This document shows, piece by piece, positions 7,791 through 14,166 of a stretch of DNA of 14,166 bases. Each line of letters opens with the position of its first letter. Position 1 is the first letter of the stretch. Both the position numbers and the translations under genes were made by a program. The notes beneath the pieces were generated by a model that saw only the letters and a program-made list of their open reading frames with translations, had not been told where the DNA came from and did not search any database. Source of the DNA: Isohypsibius dastychi (taxonomy: Eukaryota; Tardigrada; Eutardigrada; Parachela; Isohypsibiidae); contig JAQIWT010000886.1 in assembly GCA_034696485.1 (NCBI GenBank), positions 1-14,166 of the forward strand, read 5' to 3'.

Positions 7791-8128
7791 TCAATTATAA
7801 ATTATTACTTGATCATTATTGATAATATTCTTTGATAGTAATACAGTATACTACAGTAGTAACTGTATAAGTACTTATATAGTAACTACACCATTTCGCA
7901 ACCTCATTGTTTTATTGTTTTATTTTCTTGTTCTTTTTCGAAAATCAAGGTCGTTCAGAGCAAAATATTATATGGTACACTTCACTTTAATATTTTGTAC
8001 TATTCAATCGCGCAATCTTATACTATTATTGGTTCATTCTTTTCCTCCTTTTTTAGTCATCGGGGTCAGTTAGGGCACAGTATAGTACAGTATATTATAA
8101 TTTGTACTAATGAAAACTAAAGTAGTTG

Positions 8129-8153
8129 CTATATTACTACAGTAGTAATATAG
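8129..8153. repeat. Perfect 25-bp palindrome
   Basis: CTATATTACTAC (8129-8140), A, GTAGTAATATAG (8142-8153) has 12-nt perfect arms and a single central base, the same geometry as the palindrome at 6469-6493 but with an unrelated sequence. It lies within the last module of the A+T-rich array. Confidence 0.75.
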
Positions 8154-8434
8154 TGACTAAAATATTGCGCAATCTTATACTTTTAATTTTCTATTTTTTC
8201 ATCCTTTTTCAGCAATCGGAGTCAGTAAGGGCGCTGAAGATGTGCGTTTATAGGTCACTCACCCCGGGAATGGGGAAGGGAAGAACGAAAAACCCATTTC
8301 AATCAACGTAGGAAAACAAAACGGACAAAAAAGAATATAAATATGAGAATGTATAAGATGACGTTCTGATCTAATCACAACGTATATGAAAACTTTACGT
8401 GGAATGAATGAATGTTGAGTTTACAAAAACAATT

Positions 8435-8722
8435 TTAACAGCAAATCTGTTTACCAGTGAGGGTTTTGGTCTTGCACATCACAAATAACCGCCATATCGA
8501 CGTCATCCCCTTTATGTTTCCAAAACATACGCATCGCGCGAGAATTCCGGCCTTTGGCTTAATATCTGCCACATAATTCATCCAGCACCGATGTTCTTGA
8601 AGATCAATTGAGCGAGAATATTGTGGGAGAATAAGTGATGGGGTTGGCTTTGTCAGACTAAGCAGCGACTTCTGCTGTGAATGCGGAGGTGTTAATGACG
8701 CGAGAGTCTCGAAAGTATTCAT
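8435..8722 (-). CDS. Possible 95-aa ORF or terminal exon, unknown
   Basis: From ATG at 8720-8722 the frame runs 95 codons to TAA at 8435. The C-terminal half (LQEHRCWMNYVADIKPKAG, then ARCVCFGNIKG) has a Cys- and aromatic-rich, protein-like composition. The frame is open upstream to 8788, so it could be an exon with an earlier start. A plus-strand frame over 8677-8922 overlaps it; I prefer the minus strand because of composition and because the next ORF upstream is also minus. No AATAAA was found within 60 nt of the stop. Confidence 0.25.
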   Translation of the reverse strand: MNTFETLASLTPPHSQQKSLLSLTKPTPSLILPQYSRSIDLQEHRCWMNYVADIKPKAGILARCVCFGNIKGMTSIWRLFVMCKTKTLTGKQICC

Positions 8723-8958
8723 TTGGATGCGAAAAAGTCCACCATTTGCAAAGCCAAACTTTGCAGCTGAATTCCAGCGATATTTCACATATTCCCGTTA
8801 GCCGAAATAGGAACGATGGACGATGCAGCAATCACGTAGATGGATTTGTGATTGAGATGGATATTCCGAATAATGCTTGGACAAGTCAAGTTTTACCGAG
8901 AACCGTAAAGAACAACAAATGAAGACTTGCATATTTCAGCGCAAAAAATCAAAACAAA

Positions 8959-8964
8959 TTTATT
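8959..8964 (-). terminator. AATAAA poly(A) signal for the 9016-9606 ORF
   Basis: TTTATT on the plus strand reads AATAAA on the minus strand, about 50 nt past the TAA at 9016-9018. The canonical hexamer at a normal short 3' UTR distance is the main support that the ORF is transcribed. Confidence 0.4.
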
Positions 8965-9015
8965 TCTTTACCCCTTGCATTACGAATGCATTAAACATTG
9001 ACGTCACCAGTCCAA

Positions 9016-9606
9016 TTACCAGGGCACGCTGGTGAATGTTTGCTCAGCCCGTATAGTTTGTGAACCAATTACCGCTTGGCCCGGTCCCGTTACCACTGCC
9101 TTAGCATAGCAAATGCCTTGTGCGCTCTCACCTCTCTTTATTTCTACTATAACTCCACGCAAAACACGACACATCCAAGCTCGATCAGGGCATGGATGGC
9201 ATTTTCGAGGGAAAACAACAAAGTTGATGTCAGGAGCTGAAACTGGAAACATTTTTGGCTCAAAATTCGGAGTACATTCAGAATAAATTCTTACTGAAAT
9301 TTGAAACGAGTGCAGCGCTTGGTGTGCTGCTGACCGGAGAATCGGCGACGGAATTTGGATCAGGCTCGACGGAGCCTGCATGAAATCAGAATAGATACAA
9401 ACTTGAGATGGAAAAACATGCTTACAATCTGCTTGAATGTGGATCCTCGGATCTGCCACCAGGCATGGCAGCTCTGGATTCGCGCGAACGTCCAGGCGGA
9501 GCGGAGGAACGTAGAGAGAGAGAAGATTAAAAAGGATCTCCTCAAACAAGTTTCCTCGCATATCCAAATGAGAGACCAATTTTTGCCGAGGACGAAATCT
9601 ACTCAT
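9016..9606 (-). CDS. Hypothetical 196-aa protein, possibly a 3' exon
   Basis: First ATG at 9604-9606; the frame stays open upstream to 9690. It runs without interruption to TAA at 9016-9018, with AATAAA about 50 nt further. The C-terminal third contains a Cys cluster (KCHPCPDRAWMCRVLRG) followed by a Val/Ile/Gly-rich segment (IVEIKRGESAQGICYAK). No signal peptide is evident at this ATG and no membrane segment stands out. Internal TTTCAG sequences near 9233 and 9297 (minus sense) could be splice acceptors, in which case only the Cys-containing C-terminal part is exon. I do not recognise the family; the Cys pattern suggests an extracellular or secreted protein but that is weak inference. Confidence 0.4.
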   Translation of the reverse strand: MSRFRPRQKLVSHLDMRGNLFEEILFNLLSLYVPPLRLDVRANPELPCLVADPRIHIQADCKHVFPSQVCIYSDFMQAPSSLIQIPSPILRSAAHQALHSFQISVRIYSECTPNFEPKMFPVSAPDINFVVFPRKCHPCPDRAWMCRVLRGVIVEIKRGESAQGICYAKAVVTGPGQAVIGSQTIRAEQTFTSVPW

Positions 9607-9690
9607 TGAGCCTCCAAAGAAGTCCAAAACTCCAAGAGATCGCGCACACGTACATTCCAGAATGCATTTCTGCCCTACAACATAGAACAA

Positions 9691-10260
9691 GCAGGTTGCA
9701 GCACAAAAGACGAGGAAGAGCGAGGGAGCCGCTTTTCAAGCTTGTTTGAAATGATATCTCCCATCACCTAGTGTTTACTTTTATTCGTCAAGTGTTGGCA
9801 GCGAAGTTGCTGCATACCACGTTAAAATCAACATAACATTTTGGAAATTTTTTGAATTGTTGCTTTTTAGTGATTTATATTGTAAATATTGATATGATTT
9901 TGACGGTTCCACACAGCTGATTGAAACGGTTCCAGAATATGTTTTGAAATACAAAATTATTCAATAAGTCTTCGAAAATGAAACATTCTGGTGCAAAAGA
10001 ATACGTTGAGTTCAAAAATATGGATTTACTCTGAAAAACTCTTGGCTCTAAGTGCTGATATGTTTCAAAAATTTAGAATTGACCATGCAACGTCGTTGAT
10101 GAATAAAGTAGCAATGACTATGTAATTGGGCGTTAGAATGAGCCAAAAAAGCTCTTTATTTGAAGAATTATCTCTGTGCGTGAATTGTTGTATAATTCTG
10201 TTTTTGAGGAAATAATTGTGTTTTTGTTGTTATATAATTGTGTAATCTGCGACAGTGTTG
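9691..10260. other. Intergenic, no gene seen
   Basis: A+T-rich sequence with no long frame. Between about 10175 and 10320 the motif ATAATTGTGT recurs in loose form (near 10212, 10233, 10258 and 10311), a weak degenerate repeat leading into the relic at 10449. Confidence 0.5.
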
Positions 10261-10362
10261 TAATTGTGTGAGTTGTACTTCATTCAATCGCGAAGTGTAG
10301 TGAGAATTCTACAATTGTGGAAAAAATGGTTAATTTGTAAGATTCCGTCATTGTGTTGTGGT

Positions 10363-10376
10363 TGTGTGTGTGTGTG
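10363..10376. repeat. (TG)7 microsatellite
   Basis: Seven uninterrupted TG units within a GT-rich stretch, in what would be an intron or upstream flank of the plus-strand relic starting at 10449. Confidence 0.8.
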
Positions 10377-10448
10377 TTTTGTAAGCGTGTTGATTCTTAC
10401 AAGCAAATTATTACGCTCCGACAGTCCACACTCCGTATTTCCCTTCAG

Positions 10449-11049
10449 ATTGATGTCGCCCAGGCTAAAGTGGCTGCAAAAGCTGCAAAGATAACATTCA
10501 TCTCTAGCCGGGTCGGCCACACGGTCAAAAGTGGTGAAAAAATCGTGAATTTGATGAACTGACTTTCTGATTTTTTTTGCCATAGTGTGGATCAGCCGTT
10601 GATTGTGGAATGTTTGCAAATGGCGGCGTTTCAGGCAACGGATCAGTAGGCCCCACACAACACCATTGAGGCTGATCCATTCTGGACTGATGGATATGGT
10701 ATGATTTCTAGATTAGTGTCTTCCTCGTTTATTGGAGAATAGATTTTGTTTTATTTTCTGAAAAATTGTTTCGTTTGCAGATGAACTTATGGCTATTGTC
10801 CCGATTCAAGGAAGCGACATTGACATGATGATTTTTCCGGTTGAGAAAATCGCCCAGCTGTTCAATGAAATGGCCGCTATGCCACCAGTCCTGCCTGGTA
10901 GAAACACGGCAGAGAAAAAGTAGAAGCCGGCCGCACCAGTCAAGTTTCAGCGTAAGGAGCTTGTGTGAAAGCGACCGATTGGTGGAAAGGCGCCAAGTGA
11001 ACCGTTCGAGCCAAAACGAAAGAAGGATGAGAACAGCGGCAGCAACTAA
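10449..11049 (+). pseudogene. Plus-strand gene relic, unknown, with one intron and four internal stops
   Basis: One frame starts after a CTTCAG acceptor-like site (exon base 10449) and reads coding-like through IDVAQAKVAAKAAK, EADPFWTDGYDELM and VEKIAQLFNEMAAMPPVLPG, ending at TAA 11047-11049. A good intron, 10699-10780 (82 nt, GTATGA...TTTGCAG), splits the TDGYD region and keeps frame. The same frame is interrupted by TGA 10560-10562, TAG 10647-10649, TAG 10921-10923 and TGA 10966-10968; a Lys/Pro-rich tail (PFEPKRKKDENSGS) continues past the last two. A long coding-like frame crossing several stops suggests a pseudogene that kept its intron, so not a processed copy. Family not recognised. 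Confidence 0.4.
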
Positions 11050-11281
11050 GCTAGATACAGCATTGGAGCCCTAAACCTTGATAAAATTAGTCTCCGACTA
11101 TTTCGTTTCACTTCGTATTTCGTTCACACTGATTTATTACCTGCAAGAGTCTGTAATCTTCTCAATGGACGTATTTTGTCGGAACTTGTATTTCTGGCTG
11201 TTGAAAAATTCGAGTAAAAATGATGTTAGTTGATATTGTTTGTTATTGGTGTAATAAATAAGTAATGGGTCAAACTTGTAG

Positions 11282-11819
11282 TTGCAGGATAGAAAACTGC
11301 GTGCAATGCAGAAGGGTTCACGAGTGACTCCCATTGAAGAAGAAATGTATGCTAAAAAACTGCCAGTCTGCCGAAAGCTGTGTGAGTGGCCGTCACTTTC
11401 AAAACTGTCTAGAATTGGTCAGGGTACTCGGCACATTTAAGGAGATAGGGTATTCCATTCATTTGAAGATGCGTCTATGCTTCATCCCACGTTGCCAGCG
11501 AACGACACAGGAGACTGTTTCGGTCATCTGGATGTTCTTGACAATTTTTTGTGACGAGTTGATTAGATACTCGATAGAATATCATGATGTCAGGCCAGTA
11601 GACCGAGTAAAGCTCTATTTCGAAAAAGAAGACCTAATGAACCGTTTCGTAACCACGTCAGGTCTGCCAGCTCTCCGAATGAACAAACACCAGAAAAGTT
11701 TCTTTGTACAGCGTCTTTTCAACAGCGAGGATAGGTCCTTTTTGTTCTACGGACTAGTAGAAGTAAGGTTCATTGTTGTCCGCAACATCACTGCAGCAGG
11801 AAAAAATAACCTCCATTAA
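11282..11819 (+). pseudogene. Relic with protein-kinase-like glycine loop, possibly CDK9-like
   Basis: After a TTGCAG acceptor (exon base 11288) a frame reads AMQKGSRVTPIEEEMYAKKL and then LSKLSRIGQGT (IGQGT at 11414-11428) before TAA at 11438-11440. The next frame, open to 11819, resumes directly with GTFKEI, so the IGQGTFxE pattern of a kinase glycine-rich loop is split by a small frame slip near 11429. In CDK9-type kinases a similar Pro-Cys...Lys-Leu segment precedes IGQGTFGEVF, and the spacing here is comparable. No VAxK lysine, HRD or DFG is recognisable afterwards, so if the resemblance is real only the N-terminal piece survives. The rest of the 161-codon frame has no known motif. Confidence 0.25.
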
Positions 11820-12040
11820 CGATGGCTGACATTTGGAATCCGTGAGCACCTTGAATCGCAGAAATCCGTGTTCCTTATTCAGCCAATTCAGCGACATGAT
11901 TCCGAATCACAGCTCTGCTGCTGTCGTGTAATTGCAGTTAAATAAGCTAGTGTGTGAAAAGACCCCAACGACATCAGCATTAGAAACAGCCAGAAATATC
12001 CGCACTTTCAAAATGCCGCCAAATTGCGCCGTAAGCCAGA

Positions 12041-13038
12041 GTGCCTGATGTACCTTGTGGACCTACAGAGTGGACAAAATTCGAAGACCTGCTGACGAAT
12101 AAACATCGGTGCCAGTTAATTGTGCTGGACAGCAACCTTTTTTTTTGGAGAACTGTTCGGATCTCCTCTTCAACCGAAAAACTTTATCAGCCTCATGTTT
12201 TTGATGAACACGTCGACTTTTGCTCCAAAATACATGCACTTCTTGGAAGGAACGTTGGGTGCAAATTGCGGGGAACATGCCTTTGATCGACGTCAACATA
12301 AATGCACCGTTCTCTGCTATGGTTGCTTTCAGTATTCGAGCCGCGGACCGTTCAAAAACTTCAGGCTCAAAGATTGTTTACTCTGCAATCCATCGTTCAG
12401 ATCGCACGGCTGCTACGATTCACATTTCAGTAGTAATGCGTCGGGAAAACTCAAAGACTTGACCGTCTGTGAAGCATACGCCAAGTGTTCAACATGCAAA
12501 CAAGCATTGCATTCGACTGACCATCGGTCAGTTAGTTCCTTTCATGAGCGTGTCACGACCTGATGCAGCTTCTGCCGGACGTTTCAGCAAAGTGATCATC
12601 TTTGGTATCAGCAATGTGGGGAAGCAGCAGCAGAAAACTTCCCCCAAAAACAAAACCAAAAAATGCGAACATTGAAATCATCGATGAAGAACCGTCAGAA
12701 AACGAAGGCTATGGTGATGTTCGAAGAGAAACCGAGGCCCCCACTTTCTCGTCGATTTATTCGAAAGAGGTTGAGATCGTGATCACTTACTGTGCTTATA
12801 TACTCCTGACCTTCTGCAAGAAGAGTACTACGACGAACCTTTGGTGGAAAATGAGTTTGTTAAATGAGCGGAACATTGGCAAACATAAGATCCAGTATCC
12901 AGCGAAGCTGTTCCGTATGTAACAGGGTTGGAGATTCACACAACTGCTGTGAATGCTTTAGAGATGGTCGACTCAAACATGTCAAAATTTATTATCTCCT
13001 CCAAACGGGTAATTGCGAAGATCTACGGAGGAACTTCG
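12041..13038 (+). pseudogene. Cluster of plus-strand coding-like fragments, frames broken
   Basis: Several successive plus-strand segments have coding-like composition but change frame or meet stops: 12041-12286 (PCGPTEWTKFEDLLTNKHRC), 12220-12675 with one TGA at 12460-12462, an acidic segment at about 12660-12760 (IEIIDEEPSENEGYGDV), and 12772-13038 with stops at 12865-12867 and 12886-12888 (PYVTGLEIHTTAVNALEMVD, then KFIISSKRVIAKIYGG). They may be exons of one decaying gene or of several. I found no convincing splice chain that joins them and no known domain. Confidence 0.25.
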
Positions 13039-13212
13039 TGACTGTTCACGAGAAGTACTTCGGAACTCGACTTTCAATCTGCCCATGTATTTCATTCTAC
13101 AAATGTTATTAACTGTTTGGAGACCTTTTGTGAAAAGACAATTCATCAACGGAGCTGTGCCACAAGGTCTTGATAAATAGTTTTTTATGATTCTACTTGA
13201 ACAGCTACAGGA

Positions 13213-13389
13213 ATGACCGAAGAGGACAAGTGCTCGCCAGCAGCCGTCATCAGAGTTTTTGGTAAACTTTATTTTGATCTGTCTGCGCCTGGATCATTAG
13301 GTGAAAGAAGGAATAACAGGTTATATGAACCTGTTTTATTTGCAGTTCTTTGGCATTTAGAATTTAACTGTAATCTTCCTATAGAGTGA
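13213..13389 (+). CDS. Possible two-exon mini-gene (about 30 aa) or internal exon pair
   Basis: ATG at 13213-13215 opens MTEEDKCSPAAVIRVF, which reaches a GTAAAC donor at 13262. A TTTATTTGCAG acceptor ends at 13345, giving an 84-nt intron 13262-13345. The frame continues after the join to TGA at 13387-13389, for about 30 residues in all. The first exon is strongly coding-like; the second is short and may be wrong. An ACAG acceptor-like site just upstream (about 13204) means the ATG may be internal to a larger transcript, perhaps the continuation of the 12041-13038 fragments. Confidence 0.3.
   Translation: MTEEDKCSPAAVIRVFGKLYFDLSAPGSLGERRNNRLYEPVLFAVLWHLEFNCNLPIE
13315..13335. repeat. 8-bp perfect hairpin just before an intron acceptor
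   Basis: AACAGGTT (13315-13322), loop ATATG, AACCTGTT (13328-13335) lies ten bases before the TTTGCAG acceptor ending at 13345, overlapping where a branch point and polypyrimidine tract would be. Confidence 0.6.
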
Positions 13390-13794
13390 CCAGCGTGATA
13401 GGGTATAAAACGTAGCGCAGTTACATGAATCGGTTTCATATGCGATTATCGTCCATGATTTATATACAAAATTACTCCTTACGGTACAGAAAGTTTGGAA
13501 TAGTTAAAACGGTCGTTTCAATTCGCTGGAAATTTTCAGAGAATTTTCGTGGTAGCGGAAGACGCCCAGAAACTTGGACTGAATTGTTATTCACGGTCAT
13601 TTAGCATGAAGTAATAATTCCGAGTCGTCCCATATGGTTAACCAGTATGCGAGCACATATGAGGGATTTGAATTCAGCACCGTTAATTTTGTTAGCCAAA
13701 GTCAGGACGGTGACTAATCTGATGTATGTAGTGGTTTGTAATGTAAGTAAAATAAAAAAATGGAAATTAGGTGGTATCATTAACAAGTTTGTAC
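13390..13794. other. Intergenic, no gene seen
   Basis: No frame longer than about 60 codons looks coding on either strand. A+T-rich 3' flank of the minus-strand gene that ends at 13795. AATAAA occurs on the plus strand near 13751 but serves no identified plus-strand gene. Confidence 0.5.
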
Positions 13795-14164
13795 TTATTC
13801 CTTCCCACCGGACCGAATGGCATAAGCCAGGCGCTCCTTGTCCCGTTCTGCTTCCTCGGAGAAGGCTTGGCGGACAGTCTCCGGCTGAATTGACCAGCTA
13901 AACATGGTCACCTGTCGCTACTGCTCAGCGTTCATCTCAGGAAACTCTTGGAGAAACTGGGGAGTGACCTTTGGAAAAATCAAAGAAACCCAAAAAAGTT
14001 ACAAATTAAGCGAATGAATCAAAAAAAATAAATAACCTCACTTTCTCCACATAGCGTTAGTATGGTGTAGGGAGCATCTTTTGTCCCAGCTCAATCTGGA
14101 CAGTTTCACTTGGCGGCGTAGGGGTGCAGGCCACGCAGCCCGGGCACGAGTATCGCGGGCTGTA
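13795..14164 (-). pseudogene. 3' end of a two-exon gene with two in-frame stops, unknown
   Basis: Exon 1 enters from the window edge (14042-14164) and contains CPGCVAC, a C-X2-C-X2-C cluster, then PSETVQIELGQKMLPTPY and, after a TAA at 14057-14059, RYVEK. A 73-nt intron (13969-14041, GTGAGG donor, CCAAAG acceptor, phase 0) leads to exon 2 (13795-13968): VTPQFLQEFPEMNAEQ, TAG at 13918-13920, then FSWSIQPETVRQAFSEEAER and a normal TAA end at 13795-13797. The composition is clearly protein-like on both sides of each stop: acidic, helical, with a charged C-terminus. I cannot name the family. Either the gene is a recently inactivated pseudogene or the stops are sequencing error, polymorphism or readthrough. 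The 5' part lies outside the window. Confidence 0.5.
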
Positions 14165-14166
14165 AT

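Larger units (their letters stand above)
7560..8245. repeat. A+T-rich array of degenerate modules with embedded palindromes
   Basis: A composite module recurs: CGCAATnTTATA, then T-rich sequence ending TTTTCAG or TTTTTAG, then ATCGGGGTCAGTTAGGGCAC, then a CAGTATAGTA-type run. CGCAA-type starts lie near 7636, 7896, 8012 and 8167; the GTCAGTAAGGGC part recurs near 7590, 7690, 7950, 8065 and 8220. Spacing is irregular (about 116-260 nt), so this is a decayed tandem or nested repeat, not a clean satellite. The T-run plus CAG resembles a splice acceptor, but no exon follows consistently. No gene is seen. Confidence 0.6.

Noticed and set aside
7560-8245. CRISPR-like array
   Set aside because: Repeats are long, degenerate and irregularly spaced, and the sequence context is eukaryotic.
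10284-10658. 124-codon minus-strand frame with a CYLCSFC cluster
   Set aside because: It overlaps the plus-strand relic, spans the (TG) microsatellite as a His-Thr run, and has no start, splice or poly(A) support.
260-14164. Alternative nuclear code with TAA/TAG read as glutamine
   Set aside because: TGA also interrupts coding-like frames, frameshifts are common, and integrase has lost catalytic residues. Ordinary pseudogene decay explains most stops; kept only as a testable question for the 13795-14164 gene.
1-14166. tRNA or rRNA genes
   Set aside because: I found no cloverleaf with conserved GGTTCGANTCC-type B box and matching acceptor stem, and no rRNA-like conserved stretch by eye.

Overview
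The window looks like nuclear DNA of a multicellular invertebrate with small introns. Candidate introns are 73-84 nt with GT...AG ends and T-rich TTTGCAG-type acceptors, reading frames are short and scattered, and there is no prokaryotic operon layout. A small-genome ecdysozoan (nematode or tardigrade type) is a tentative guess from style only; no gene here fixes the taxon.

Region 1 (about 1-4996, minus strand) is the 3' two thirds of a decayed Ty3/gypsy-type retroelement. Read from high to low coordinates it holds the end of RNase H (4862-4996), the RNase H-integrase linker, the integrase zinc-binding and catalytic domains (3479-4620), a frameshifted ORF with a zinc-knuckle-like cluster (2769-3300), one uninterrupted 225-codon ORF of unknown function (1973-2650), and a long, stop-riddled membrane-glycoprotein-like (env-like) ORF (260-1928). 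Frameshifts, stops and lost catalytic residues show that pol is dead. Reverse transcriptase, protease, gag and both LTRs were not found. The coding homology ends abruptly near 4996 at a cluster of TGGCCA repeats.

Region 2 (about 5000-8430) is mostly non-coding and structure-rich. It holds a 143-bp imperfect foldback (6037-6179), a degenerate AACTC/GAGTT field (6300-6470), a perfect 25-bp palindrome and an adjacent hairpin (6469-6521), a second RNase H-related scrap in the opposite orientation (6776-6823), a 52-codon ORF (7067-7225), and an A+T-rich array of degenerate modules with several perfect palindromes (7560-8245).

Region 3 (about 8430-14166) holds cellular-looking but mostly unrecognised genes and gene relics. 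There are two minus-strand ORFs (8435-8722, and 9016-9606 with a downstream AATAAA). A run of plus-strand, stop- and frame-broken coding relics lies between 10449 and 13038, one carrying a protein-kinase-like glycine-loop motif. A possible two-exon mini-gene lies at 13213-13389. The window ends with the 3' end of a minus-strand two-exon gene (13795-14164) that reads well across two in-frame stops, TAA and TAG. No tRNA, rRNA or CRISPR was seen. The window reads as a retroelement graveyard beside decaying duplicated genes. The points most worth following are the post-integrase ORFs, the foldback and palindrome elements, and the repeated stop-interrupted frames.
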